Assembly: GCA_016721875.1 (NCBI GenBank)
Contig: JADKHG010000003.1
Span: 326,937 to 390,936 of the forward strand
Reading direction: 5' to 3'
DNA from: Sphingomonadales bacterium
Lineage (GTDB): Bacteria; Pseudomonadota; Alphaproteobacteria; Sphingomonadales; Sphingomonadaceae
DNA: 64,000 bases
Part shown: piece after piece, positions 1 to 8,784 of the stretch
How positions within the stretch are numbered: the stretch's first letter is position 1
Layout: each line of letters begins with the position of its first letter
Notes under the pieces: model-generated
What the model saw: only the letters and a program-made list of their open reading frames with translations
Database searches by the model: none
Told to the model about the DNA's origin: nothing
Program-made: the position numbers and the translations under genes

Positions 1-399
1 GATCCAGACAAGTTGCTATCACGCTTTCCGCTGCATCTGGGGCTAGGCGCAACCGCCATTCCCCAGCCCGAGATGACCGGCGGGATGGACTGGTATCAGG
101 GCTATGGCGAACGCCATGGTGGCGACGGCGCGGAAGGGCGGTTGGTGTCGATGCACAGCTTCACCGGCAATTGGGACAGTTGGGAAATGCACCCAGTAGG
201 CGACGAGGTCGTTGTCTGCACAACAGGCGAAATGACTCTGCATCAGGAGTTTCCCGATGGCTCGACCAATATAGTGACAATCGGCGCGGGTGAATATGCG
301 ATCAACCCGCCCGGTGTATGGCACACAGCCGATATTGCGGAGACGGCAACTGCCTTGTTCATCACTGCTGGCTTGGGGACTGAGGTCAGGGGGCGTTAG
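1..399 (+). CDS. Cupin-domain protein (5' end at or beyond window edge)
   Basis: The reading frame is open from base 1, and the first possible internal start is a TTG at 13, so the true start probably lies outside the window. The roughly 130 residues form one cupin beta-barrel. Motif 1 is degenerate around 'WEMHPVGDEVV' and motif 2 sits around 'GEYAINPPGVWHTA'; both carry histidines and acidic residues that could bind a metal. The protein has no signal peptide. Cupins of this size are often small isomerase-, dioxygenase- or sensor-like proteins, and the sequence does not show a substrate. It converges with the SDR gene on the other strand, with only about 15 bases between them. Confidence 0.7.
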   Translation, partial: DPDKLLSRFPLHLGLGATAIPQPEMTGGMDWYQGYGERHGGDGAEGRLVSMHSFTGNWDSWEMHPVGDEVVVCTTGEMTLHQEFPDGSTNIVTIGAGEYAINPPGVWHTADIAETATALFITAGLGTEVRGR

Positions 400-414
400 C
401 TCTCTTCCACAACC

Positions 415-1194
415 TTAGCGCATTGAAAAACCTGCCCCGTCAATATTGACCTTTTGTCCCGACGCATAGGGATTGGCATCGGATACCAGCCAGACGACAG
501 CCGCAGCGACATCCTCTGGAGTCGACACCCGACCAAAGGGCGAGCGGGCATCCAGTTCGTGGATATCAGCAACACCCGCAACGGCCTTCGCCAAGCGGTT
601 GCCCATGTCCGAAACCGTCAAGCTGGGGGCGACGACATTGACTCGCATGCCAAATTGGCTCTCTTCCTTGGCCATCGTATAGGCAAGCGCCTCCATCGCG
701 GCCTTACCCATATTATAGGGCGCGCCATAGGGGGCGTTGTGCAATGTCGCGACGCTCGAAATCATCACAATATCGCTGCGCGCATTTTGCCGCAAATGCG
801 GGATGCACAGCCGCGACAAATGGTGAGGTGCTAGCGCATGGATGCGCATCACCCGCTCGAATTCATCGGGATCAGTGTCGGCAACCCCCTTACCCCTGCT
901 GGCGATCCCGGCATTGTTGACCAGAATCGAAAGCCCGCCAAAATCGCGCGCGACTGACCCAACCATGTCGGCCATGGCTGTGCGATCTTCAACAGAGGCG
1001 CAATAAGCTTCTGCCTTGCGACCCTTGGCGCGGATCGCATTGACGACTGCGTCAGCCGCCTCTTTATCGCGGTTGTAATTGACCGCAACATCCGCACCGG
1101 CATCGGCAAGCGCCAGTGCAATGCCGCGTCCGATTCCACGGGATCCGCCGGTTGCCAGTGCGACCCGCCCGGTCAGATCGATACTTATCGCCAT
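415..1194 (-). CDS. Short-chain dehydrogenase/reductase (SDR)
   Basis: This is a 259-residue classical SDR, the usual family length. The N-terminal cofactor motif is TGGSRGIG (about residues 15–22). The NNAG motif follows near residue 90. The catalytic set is S near 145 ('MISSVA') and YNMGK (Y-x-x-x-K) near 158–162. It should be a cytosolic NAD(P)-dependent oxidoreductase, but the substrate cannot be read from sequence. The ATG at 1194 has a good ribosome site (GGAAAGGACA) just upstream. It is the last gene of a leftward run that starts with the SCO1 gene, although a co-transcript is not proven. Confidence 0.85.
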   Translation of the reverse strand: MAISIDLTGRVALATGGSRGIGRGIALALADAGADVAVNYNRDKEAADAVVNAIRAKGRKAEAYCASVEDRTAMADMVGSVARDFGGLSILVNNAGIASRGKGVADTDPDEFERVMRIHALAPHHLSRLCIPHLRQNARSDIVMISSVATLHNAPYGAPYNMGKAAMEALAYTMAKEESQFGMRVNVVAPSLTVSDMGNRLAKAVAGVADIHELDARSPFGRVSTPEDVAAAVVWLVSDANPYASGQKVNIDGAGFSMR

Positions 1195-1213
1195 TGTCCT
1201 TTCCCCCTCTCGC

Positions 1214-1963
1214 TCATCCGCGACCTACGCCTTGCAACGCACTGCCATGCATTTTCAGCCAGCGATCTGCCACCTTCCGGTCGCCTTCGTAAAAGCTGTC
1301 GAGCCATGCATAAAAGGCTGGGCTGTGGTTCATGTGTCGCATATGCGCAACCTCATGGGCGATGACTGAGCGGCGGACATGGTCCGGGGCCATCACCAGC
1401 CGCCAGCTGAGTGAAATCGTTCCGCGCGACGAATAACTACCCCAGCGCCCGCGCGGATCACCGAGCGACAGCTTTGGTACGGGTTCCCCGGCAAGCCCGC
1501 AATAATGCGCCAGCTCGTCGACAAATAATTCCCGCGCCTCGGCCTTCAGCCAGCGCAATATGCGGGCTTCGACCAACTCTACGGGGCCGCCCAGTCGTAA
1601 CTCCCAGCCGTTGTCGCCGACCAGGCGCCTGACCGTTCGTGTCGCCCCGGCGCACCAGACAATCCGATGCTCTTCGCCCAGAAACCCCACACTTCCACCG
1701 TCGGACAGTGGATCCGCACGCAGTATGCTTTCCAGTCTCGAAGCAATCCACTGCCGCTTCTTCGTCGCAAAATCGACAGCCGCTGCCGTCGGTGCCCAAG
1801 TCGGGATTGTGGCCTTGATCTCGCGTTTCACCGCATCGACACGCAGCGAGACACGCTTCGCCTGACCGTTGCGGCGGATGCGCAGCGGCACAGCCTCCCC
1901 CTCAATATCGATCAGGGGGTCAGAGCGGCTGTTCGAGAATATGCTGCTCAAGCGGTCCAGCAT
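1214..1963 (-). CDS. YgjP-like (DUF45) zinc metallopeptidase
   Basis: The 249-residue protein carries the zincin motif HEVAHMRHMNHS (HExxH plus a downstream H), preceded by 'GRWGSYSSRGTISLSWRL', which is typical of the YgjP/WLM-type M48 relatives. It is cytosolic, with no signal peptide or membrane span. I chose the ATG at 1963 because GGAAG lies six bases upstream and because the family pattern (a short lead, then the beta-rich 'RRNGQAKRVSLRV') begins soon after it. The open frame extends further upstream but without family-like sequence. The start overlaps the end of the YcgN-like gene by 44 bases, which suggests translational coupling. The function in bacteria is poorly known. Confidence 0.8.
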   Translation of the reverse strand: MLDRLSSIFSNSRSDPLIDIEGEAVPLRIRRNGQAKRVSLRVDAVKREIKATIPTWAPTAAAVDFATKKRQWIASRLESILRADPLSDGGSVGFLGEEHRIVWCAGATRTVRRLVGDNGWELRLGGPVELVEARILRWLKAEARELFVDELAHYCGLAGEPVPKLSLGDPRGRWGSYSSRGTISLSWRLVMAPDHVRRSVIAHEVAHMRHMNHSPAFYAWLDSFYEGDRKVADRWLKMHGSALQGVGRG

Positions 1964-2375
1964 GGACTTCCGATATGGCGCGTCCGGCCACCGATTGGCC
2001 AGCCCGGTGAATAGAATCGCGGTCGCCACTGACCAGATAGTGCCAGTCAGGCAAGGGCTCGCCGGCGTCACGCAGCACATAAGCGCATGTCGAGGGCAAC
2101 CAAGGATAGTCGGTCATCCGGCCGCGCGCCAAACGGATGCAATCGGGCACATAAAATCGCCGCTTGCGATAGTCGGAGCAGCGCGCGGTCTTTAGGTCGA
2201 GCAAGCGGCAGGCGACATTGGTCGGGTAAATTCGGCCAGTATCGTCATCCTCAACCTTGTGCAGACAGCATTTGCCACAGCCATCGCACAGCGCCTCCCA
2301 CTCGTCGCGAGACAGCGTTTCCAGCGGCTTTTCCCAGAAAGGGGTGTCGGTCAAATCAGCGCACCCATTTGGCAA
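1920..2375 (-). CDS. YcgN-like UPF0260 cysteine cluster protein
   Basis: This is a roughly 150-residue cytosolic protein with the family's cysteine cluster: CDGCGKCC near residue 30, then single Cys residues in 'NVACRLLD', 'TARCSDY', 'VPDCIRL' and 'PSTCAYV'. The pattern suggests metal or Fe–S binding, but no activity is established for the family. Two TTG starts are possible, at 2375 and at 2354. The latter gives the more family-like N-terminus (TDTPFWEKPLE) and would begin just after the SCO1 stop, so the start is uncertain. The gene sits between SCO1 and the YgjP-like peptidase, overlapping both. Confidence 0.8.
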   Translation of the reverse strand: MPNGCADLTDTPFWEKPLETLSRDEWEALCDGCGKCCLHKVEDDDTGRIYPTNVACRLLDLKTARCSDYRKRRFYVPDCIRLARGRMTDYPWLPSTCAYVLRDAGEPLPDWHYLVSGDRDSIHRAGQSVAGRAISEVHAGPLEQHILEQPL

Positions 2376-2973
2376 GCTCGGCAGTCACCAGCTTTGGATC
2401 GCCTTCATTGGCGTCGGTCTGCGGCAGGTCTGCCGGTAGCAAAGCCAGAGGTTTGCCATCCGTCCCCATCAGATAGGGGGTCTGCATATGGTTCATCCGG
2501 TAATTGTCGGGCGCGGTGCCCTCGACCCGTTCATAAGTAGTAGCAAACAGCTTGGCGACTGCAGCGATTTCAGCTTCACTGCCGGTCAAGCCAATAAGGC
2601 GCGGGTGGAAGGCGCTGACAAATTGCTTGAGGATCGCAGGAGTATCGCGCGCCGGATCAACCGTGATGAACAAGGGTTGCACCTTTCCTGCCAGCTTTGG
2701 ATGCGCCTTTTCGAAAGCGGTCAGCCCTGCCATCAAATTCTGCATATCGGGCGTGCAGATGTCGGGACACATGGTGTAGCCGAAATAGACGATGCGAAAT
2801 TTGCCTGCGAATTCGTCGTAGCTGCGCTTTTTGCCATCCTGATCGGTCAAAGTGAACGGTCCGCCGATAGCGCCGCCATAAAGCGGAGCCGTGTTGAGCG
2901 GCGGCTGGCTGGGGCTCGGGTTGCAAGCGGTCAGCGCAAGCGACGTGATAAGCAATGTGACAATTTTGTTCAT
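2356..2973 (-). CDS. SCO1/SenC copper chaperone lipoprotein
   Basis: The protein has about 205 residues and a lipoprotein signal (LLITSLALTAC) from the ATG at 2973. The frame extends 13 codons further upstream without adding signal-like sequence. The thioredoxin-like domain carries the copper site CPDIC (in 'YTMCPDICTPD') and the downstream His in 'RMNHMQTPY'. These are the three copper ligands of the SCO family, which loads the CuA site of cytochrome c oxidase in the periplasm. No oxidase genes are adjacent. It is divergent from the ankyrin gene, with a roughly 50-base promoter gap. Confidence 0.88.
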   Translation of the reverse strand: MNKIVTLLITSLALTACNPSPSQPPLNTAPLYGGAIGGPFTLTDQDGKKRSYDEFAGKFRIVYFGYTMCPDICTPDMQNLMAGLTAFEKAHPKLAGKVQPLFITVDPARDTPAILKQFVSAFHPRLIGLTGSEAEIAAVAKLFATTYERVEGTAPDNYRMNHMQTPYLMGTDGKPLALLPADLPQTDANEGDPKLVTAELAKWVR

Positions 2974-3023
2974 GGCAGCGCCAGCCTTGCTCTGATAAGG
3001 GGCCAAATTCAAGAGAGCTTAAC

Positions 3024-3677
3024 ATGTTCAGGACAGGGGTCATGACCAGAACCAGACGAAATCTTCAGCGGGCATTGCTGGCACTGTTGCTTGCCACTGC
3101 TGGCACCAGCGCTGCGGTTGCGCAATTTTCAGACAGCTACAACTTTCTGAAAGCCGTCAAGGAGCGCAAGGGCGACGAGGCGGAAAAGTTCATTTCCGAA
3201 CCCGGTTCGGTCATCATCAACACCCGTGAGGACCAGTCGGGTGAAACCGCGCTGCACATAGTGGTTGCGCGACGCGACATGACCTGGCTCAACTATCTCC
3301 TCGGTCGCGGAGCCAATCCCAACATCGCCGACAAGAAAGGCAATGCGCCCTTGATGCTGGCAACCCAGCTCAATTTTGCCGAAGGAGCGGAAGTCTTGAT
3401 CGCCAAACGGGCACAAGTGGACGCCGCCAACCGCAGCGGCGAAACCGCGCTGATCCGTGCCGTGCAGTTGCGCAATGCCGCAATGGTGCGCCTGTTGCTC
3501 AAGGCAGGCGCCAATCCTGACAAGACCGACAATGTCTCAGGCAAATCGGCGCGCGATTATGCGGCTGAGGATGGGCGTGGCAACGCTATTACCGCGATCC
3601 TTGATGGCAGCGAAAAAGAAGCTGTTCCGCAAAAATCGGGTGATCTGGACTTTTCCGGAATCGGCCCCGGTCAGTAA
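3024..3677 (+). CDS. Secreted ankyrin-repeat protein
   Basis: A 217-residue protein with an N-terminal signal peptide ('RALLALLLATAGTSAAVA', cleavage near AVAQ) and about four ankyrin repeats. The repeats are visible as 'GETALHIVVARRD', 'KGNAPLMLATQLNFAEGAEVLIAK', 'GETALIRAVQLRNAAMVRLLLKAGANPD' and 'SGKSARDYAAEDGRG'. It is likely a periplasmic protein-binding scaffold with unknown partner. The second ATG (3042) is an equally good start: AGGGG lies just upstream and it gives a more compact signal peptide. Its 3' end overlaps the convergent P450 gene by seven bases. Confidence 0.8.
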   Translation: MFRTGVMTRTRRNLQRALLALLLATAGTSAAVAQFSDSYNFLKAVKERKGDEAEKFISEPGSVIINTREDQSGETALHIVVARRDMTWLNYLLGRGANPNIADKKGNAPLMLATQLNFAEGAEVLIAKRAQVDAANRSGETALIRAVQLRNAAMVRLLLKAGANPDKTDNVSGKSARDYAAEDGRGNAITAILDGSEKEAVPQKSGDLDFSGIGPGQ

Positions 3678-4972
3678 GTCGTCAACTCTACGTCCATGCT
3701 GCGATAACCATGGACGAAGCAGCCGCGAACGCGCTCTGGTTCGCCAATGACATTGGGGCGCAACCGCCGCTTCGCCATTTCCTCAAGCAAAATGCGGATC
3801 TGCAATTCGGCAAGGCGCGCGCCAACGCAACGGTGGATGCCATAGCCGAATGACAAGTGTCGCCGCGCATTTTCGCGGTCAACGATCAGCTTGTCGGCAT
3901 TTTCAAACACGCTTTCATCGCGGTTGGCAGAGATATACCACATGACGACCTTGTCGCCTGCCTTAATCGGTGCACCAAACAGGTCATGATCCTGCAAAGC
4001 GGTGCGGCGCATATGCGCAAGTGGCGTTTGCCAGCGGATCAGTTCTTGCACGGCATTGGGGATCATGCTGGGGTTGGCTTCCAGCTTTTCGCGCTCATCG
4101 GGGAATTGCTGCAAGCCATAAGCATAGCCCGACATCGAATTGCGCGTGGTGTCGTTGCCACCGACAATCAGCAGGATCAGATTGCCGAAATATTCCATTT
4201 GCGACATATTCTTCATCGGCGAATGAATCATTCGGCTGATCAGATCGGGCGCTTCGCCTTTGCTCAATCGCTCGTCCCACAGATTTTGGAAATAGGCCCC
4301 CATTTCGAACATCTTGGCAAGCCGTTGCTGCCGGGTTTCCGATGTGCGGAACAGTTCAACGTCACCTGCCCAATCCGACCATTCGGTCAGCTTACGGCGG
4401 TCTTCCCACGGGAAGTCGAACACAATCGCCAACATCTGCGTGGTCAGTTCGATCGACACCTTGTCAACCCAGTCAAACCGCTGCCCGATCGGCAGGCTGT
4501 CGAGCAGTTCACCGGTGCGACGACGCACATCGCTCGACATCCGTTCAATTTCGCCCGGTGTAAAGGCTGGCGCAATTACTCGACGCTCCTCGGTATGTTT
4601 TGGCCGGTCCATCGCGATGAACATCGGCATTTCGACGCGCTCGTTTTCGGGGATCGAATCGCGCAAATCCTCATCGGCGACGACCGTAATGCCACCATGT
4701 TCATAGGAGGATGAAAAGATGTCAGGAAGCGCCTCGACATGCATGATCGGCTTGTAAGTGGAGATATTCCAATAATCGCCATATTCGCTGCCCACGACCT
4801 TGTTGATCGGTGCACGCTTTCGCATATCAGCGAAAACCGGATGCCAGCGATCCTCGACATAAATATCGGGCATTGCAACGTCATAAGCATGCGGCGCCGC
4901 ATTAACTTCCCACGGAAGAGTTCCTTCGTCGGGCATTTCGGTATCGGTTTGCGGCGCGGGTGCGGTGGCCAT
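3671..4972 (-). CDS. Cytochrome P450, CYP153-like alkane hydroxylase
   Basis: At 433 residues it has the heme loop FGYGIHRCVG (Cys thiolate), the I-helix segment 'LLIVGGNDTTRNSMSG' and the ExxR stretch 'ELIRWQTP'. Blocks such as 'FDWVDKVSIELTTQML', 'FDFPWEDRRKLTEWSD' and the end 'FVHGYRSMDVEL' recall the CYP153 family from memory of that family's sequences. CYP153 enzymes hydroxylate the terminal carbon of medium-chain alkanes and related compounds, and need a ferredoxin and a ferredoxin reductase. Neither partner is in this window. There is no membrane anchor, so it is soluble. The family call is by eye and would need a tree. Confidence 0.85.
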   Translation of the reverse strand: MATAPAPQTDTEMPDEGTLPWEVNAAPHAYDVAMPDIYVEDRWHPVFADMRKRAPINKVVGSEYGDYWNISTYKPIMHVEALPDIFSSSYEHGGITVVADEDLRDSIPENERVEMPMFIAMDRPKHTEERRVIAPAFTPGEIERMSSDVRRRTGELLDSLPIGQRFDWVDKVSIELTTQMLAIVFDFPWEDRRKLTEWSDWAGDVELFRTSETRQQRLAKMFEMGAYFQNLWDERLSKGEAPDLISRMIHSPMKNMSQMEYFGNLILLIVGGNDTTRNSMSGYAYGLQQFPDEREKLEANPSMIPNAVQELIRWQTPLAHMRRTALQDHDLFGAPIKAGDKVVMWYISANRDESVFENADKLIVDRENARRHLSFGYGIHRCVGARLAELQIRILLEEMAKRRLRPNVIGEPERVRGCFVHGYRSMDVELTTY

Positions 4973-5071
4973 AGCATTTCTCCTATTTGCAAAGAGACTG
5001 CCATTGCTGACATGAATGTCAATCCCGTTTCGATCAGAAACCTATTTTGCCGGTTGGACAGTTTAGCAAAG

Positions 5072-6294
5072 TCAGTTTCCCACGCGAAGGAGACCAAATA
5101 GGCGGCGACCGTTCTGCTTTTTCACTCGTCCGCCGCTACCGGATTTCATCACGTTGCGCCGGAACAAAGTCACACCAACGCGCAATACAATCACGACAAA
5201 GATTAGTTGCCCAAATATCGCCAATGCATGCGTCCACAACACAGGTTCCTGCGCAGCGCGCGCCAGCATCGCAAAGGGCGAGGTGAAGGGGAAGAAGACC
5301 GCAAACAACTCTATCGGCTGACCCATTTTGGTGACGCTGTACATGGCGATGAAAAACACGATTAATTGCGCCATCGTGACGGGCATCGACAAGGTTTGTA
5401 CTTCACGCACGGTCGCCGCCATCGCGCCGATCCCAAGAAACAGGGAACCAAGGATAAGATAGGCTGTCGCGAAATAGACGATGCCCAAGGTGATGAACAT
5501 TGGCCAGCCCACAGCAGGTGTCGGGAAGCTGGGGAGTGCTGATCCCGAAATTAAAGCCAACACCCCGCCTATGCTCGCCCATACCGTTATGCCGACAAAA
5601 GCCATCGCCAGCATCGCGAAAAGCTTGCCAAGAAACACTGCATCCATTGGCACCGAAGCCGCAAGAATTTCGATGATCTTGTTCGATTTCTCTTCGACCA
5701 AATTCGACAGCACCATACCGGCAAGCAGCATGGTCAGCATGAAAAGCAGCACTTGCGAAGATTGCGCTGTCACCAGCCGCAGCTGTTTGACATTGCCCGC
5801 GCTTTGCTTGACCAGCCGCGTGTCAACATCGGGCAGGCTCCATTGCCCGCCGCTTTTGGCATAGGCACTGATCAGGGCAATTTCGCCCTCCCAATTTTCT
5901 ATCGGGCTTTTCGTGCCCGTCATCACCGGTTTGTCGAGCGTGCCGCTGAGTACTGCGATTAAGCCGTTTTTCTTGTCTTTCAACAAATGCTCGGCGGTCT
6001 CGGCTTCGCTGATCGGCGGAACTTCCTTCAGCACGGGTAGCCGCCTGTCGCCCAATTCTCCGCCAATGTCTCGCGTGCGGCAAGCATTTTTACCGAATCG
6101 GCCTTTACCATGGCAACGCCAATTGTCGGCCGTTCCATGTCGCGGGCGACCTGCCCGCTGAGGCTTCCTGCAGCAACGCCGACCAATATGGGGAACATCG
6201 GCCCAAGCAAAAAGAAGAAGAATGCCTTGGAGAAGATGATCGCGGTGAAATCCCGCCGACCGATAACAAAGGCTGCGCGCAACGTTTCCATCAT
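5072..6294 (-). pseudogene. ABC-2 type exporter permease (one frame break near 6050)
   Basis: The protein is read in two pieces. The first 80 or so residues start at ATG 6294 ('MMETLRAAFVIGRRDF', with one TM segment). After 'ARETLAENW' the match continues in another frame ('GDRRLPVLKEVPPISEAE') to the stop at 5072. Adding one G to the G run near 6050 joins them into about 407 residues. The C-terminal half has five or six TM segments, the layout of NatB-like ABC-2 permeases (a large extracytoplasmic loop between TM1 and TM2). Its start overlaps the end of the ATPase gene by four bases, so the two form an exporter. A sequencing error is more likely than true loss. Confidence 0.75.
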
Positions 6295-7223
6295 AGCCGG
6301 TCTCCTGCGTCTTGCTGATCCATTTCGGCGGCCACCGTTTCACCAGCAATCGCTACAAAGGCATCATGCAATCCCGGCCGTTCAATCGACAATGACCGAA
6401 CGCCTGCTTTGCCCTCGACCAATGCCTTTAACAGAGGTTCAACGCCACTTTCGGGAAGAGTAAAGTGCCACCAATTTCCCTCTATCTTGCAGTCAGCAGG
6501 AAGCGCTGCGCGCCAAGGGCCGTCGAGCGTTTCGGTTTCCAAATGAACCTGAGGGCGCAAGCGATCGCGCGCTGTCTGGACCAATCCATCGAAACTGATT
6601 TTGCCCTTGGCGATAATCGCGATGCGTTCACACAGCCGTTCGGCATGGGCGATGACATGGGTGGAAAAGATGATCGTCACGCCCCTTGAAGCCTGTGCGC
6701 GGATCATCCGTTCCAGTTTCGCCTGATTGAGCGCGTCAAGCCCCGAAAAGGGTTCATCGAGCACAATCAGCTTGGGTTCGTGAACAATAGTTCCCATCAA
6801 CTGGACGGTCTGCGCCATTCCCTTTGACAATTGCCTTATCTGGCGGTCAGCGGCCTCGCCGAGCCCGGCTTCCTCCAGCAATATTCGCCCGCGACGCGCG
6901 CCTTCCTTCAACGGCAGTCCGCGCAGCGCACCCATGAAGGCGATTGTGTCGATGGCGCGCATCGATTGGTACAGTCCGCGTTCCTCAGGAAGATAACCGA
7001 CCTGATGCGCCTGGCTCAACGGGCGGTCAGACCCCAGCAAGGTCCGGGTTCCACCATCGGGATCAATAATCCCCAACAGCATGCGCAAAGTCGTCGTCTT
7101 GCCGGCGCCATTTGGGCCCAGAACGCCATATATGCTTCCTTCGGGAACATTAAGATCGATGCCGTCAACAGCCCGGAAATCGTCGAACTGCTTGACAAGC
7201 CCGCGAGCCTCGATTGCATGCAT
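6291..7223 (-). CDS. ABC transporter ATP-binding protein (NatA-like)
   Basis: A 310-residue ATPase with Walker A GPNGAGKTTTLR, Q-loop 'VGYLPEERGLY', signature 'LSKGMAQ', Walker B 'LIVLDEPFSGLD' and the H-switch 'STHVIAHAE'. The roughly 90-residue C-terminal extension is typical of NatA/DUF4162-type exporters. ATG 7223 is used; the upstream frame adds only non-family sequence. It is the first gene of a two-gene exporter operon with the permease downstream (ATGA overlap). The substrate (sodium, drug or lipid) cannot be deduced. It is divergent from queG. Confidence 0.88.
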   Translation of the reverse strand: MHAIEARGLVKQFDDFRAVDGIDLNVPEGSIYGVLGPNGAGKTTTLRMLLGIIDPDGGTRTLLGSDRPLSQAHQVGYLPEERGLYQSMRAIDTIAFMGALRGLPLKEGARRGRILLEEAGLGEAADRQIRQLSKGMAQTVQLMGTIVHEPKLIVLDEPFSGLDALNQAKLERMIRAQASRGVTIIFSTHVIAHAERLCERIAIIAKGKISFDGLVQTARDRLRPQVHLETETLDGPWRAALPADCKIEGNWWHFTLPESGVEPLLKALVEGKAGVRSLSIERPGLHDAFVAIAGETVAAEMDQQDAGDRL

Positions 7224-7271
7224 GATGATAAACTGCCCCGATAAACTATTCCCCCGTGATAGGGACTGCGT

Positions 7272-8408
7272 GTGAAAAGACACAAGACAAATATGGTTAA
7301 CGCGCTGAAGGAAAAAGCGGAGGCGGAGGGATTCGCTGCAATCGGAATAGCGCTTGCTCAGCTCGCGCCAGCCGTTGGCGATCGGTTACGACAGTGGGTC
7401 AGCGACGGCTGCCATGGCGACATGCTGTGGATGGAAGATCGTATCGATCAGCGCGCTTCGCCAGGTGGTCTTTGGCCGGAGGTGCGCTCGGTGATTATGC
7501 TGGGGACAAGCTATGCACCGGAGGAAGGCCTACTCGAAGCAGCAGGCACACCTGACAAGGCCCGCCTTTCCATCTACGCCCAGCGCAAAGATTATCACGA
7601 TGTCGTCAAAGGCGCGCTGAAGCGGGTGGCGCAATGGCTGGTGCATGAGGCTGGTGGCGAGGTGAAAGTCTTTGTCGACACCGCCCCGGTCATGGAAAAG
7701 GCGCTAGCCGAAGCAGCGGGGCTGGGCTGGCAAGGTAAGCACACCAACCTCGTAAGCCGCGACCATGGCAGTTGGCTGTTGCTCGGAGCAATTTACACTA
7801 CGCTCGACCTGACCCTCGAAGCGCCCGGTAGTGATCGATGCGGGTCTTGCAATGCTTGTCAGACAGCCTGCCCGACAAAGGCCTTCCCGGCACCCTATCA
7901 GCTCGACGCACGGCGATGCATTTCCTATCTGACAATCGAGCACAAGGGGCCGATTCCTTACGAATTCCGCAAGGCTATCGGCAACCATGTCTATGGCTGC
8001 GACGACTGCCTCGCTGCTTGCCCGTGGAACAAATTCGCCAGCGCCGCCGCCGCGAACAAGGCGATGCTGCCGCGCGTCGAATTAGCCGCTCCGGATCTGG
8101 CGGATTTGCTCACGCTCAATGACGCTGCCTTCCGCACCTTCTTCTCAGGCACACCGATCAAGCGCACGGGACGCGACCGGTTTGTCCGCAATCTGCTGAT
8201 CGCCGCCGGGAACAGCGGGGATTTGACATTGCTTCCGATTGTTTCAGAGCTGCTCGACGATCCATCGCCCTTGGTCCGCGGGGCGGCGATATGGGCGCTG
8301 GCGGAGCTTAATCCGGCTGTTTTCAAAAGCCAACTGGCGAACCGTCAAGCAACTGAGCTTGATGAATCCGTCCGCGACGAATGGTTCAGCGCTGCATCAG
8401 CGCATTGA
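7272..8408 (+). CDS. queG: Epoxyqueuosine reductase
   Basis: A 378-residue cobalamin- and Fe–S-dependent enzyme that makes queuosine from epoxyqueuosine in tRNA. Two 4Fe–4S motifs are visible: CGSCNACQTACP near residue 193 and CDDCLAACP near 242. The family block 'VDTAPVMEKALAEAAGLGWQGKHTNL' precedes them, and a HEAT-like tail (residues 290–370) follows, as in the longer QueG form. The start is GTG 7272 or ATG 7293; both give a family-like N-terminus. Its 3' end overlaps the convergent small lipoprotein gene by 23 bases. Confidence 0.92.
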   Translation: MKRHKTNMVNALKEKAEAEGFAAIGIALAQLAPAVGDRLRQWVSDGCHGDMLWMEDRIDQRASPGGLWPEVRSVIMLGTSYAPEEGLLEAAGTPDKARLSIYAQRKDYHDVVKGALKRVAQWLVHEAGGEVKVFVDTAPVMEKALAEAAGLGWQGKHTNLVSRDHGSWLLLGAIYTTLDLTLEAPGSDRCGSCNACQTACPTKAFPAPYQLDARRCISYLTIEHKGPIPYEFRKAIGNHVYGCDDCLAACPWNKFASAAAANKAMLPRVELAAPDLADLLTLNDAAFRTFFSGTPIKRTGRDRFVRNLLIAAGNSGDLTLLPIVSELLDDPSPLVRGAAIWALAELNPAVFKSQLANRQATELDESVRDEWFSAASAH

Positions 8409-8784
8409 CGCACTGGACACGGTCAACCTCTGCTCCATCGCTGCGCCGGGCATCGACATGAGTAACGATCTCGGCACCGTTTTTGCCATCGGGATACAGA
8501 TAGGCGTCAAGTACACAGGGTTTGCCAGCAAATTGCAGCTTACGTCCATAGACCTCAACCACATCAAGCCGGGGCTGGCCGAACATCCGGGTCAATGTCG
8601 CCATATCCTTGCCGATCACTGCTTCGAGGCCCTTCGCTGAAACCACGGGACGAGCGACAGGCGCAGCTGGGGCGGGTTTGTCGATTGGGATTGGCGCCGA
8701 TTGTGGGCGCACCGTTTTGCCACCACCGGTCTCACCACATGCGGACAGCGTTAATGCTCCCAATGCCACCCAACCAAGCTTCAT
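8386..8784 (-). CDS. Small putative lipoprotein
   Basis: A 132-residue protein with a lipobox (GALTLSAC, Cys near residue 16), a Pro/Ala-rich linker ('PIPIDKPAPAAPVARPVV') and a compact domain of about 80 residues beginning 'LEAVIGKDMATLTRMFGQPRLDV'. That segment resembles the SmpA/OmlA-like fold, in which a 'L..LFG.P' helix–turn precedes a strand; this is inference. It contains two Cys residues that could form a disulfide. The gene lies directly after, and overlaps by four bases, the EI24-like membrane protein gene, so the two are probably co-transcribed. Confidence 0.72.
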   Translation of the reverse strand: MKLGWVALGALTLSACGETGGGKTVRPQSAPIPIDKPAPAAPVARPVVSAKGLEAVIGKDMATLTRMFGQPRLDVVEVYGRKLQFAGKPCVLDAYLYPDGKNGAEIVTHVDARRSDGAEVDRVQCVNALMQR

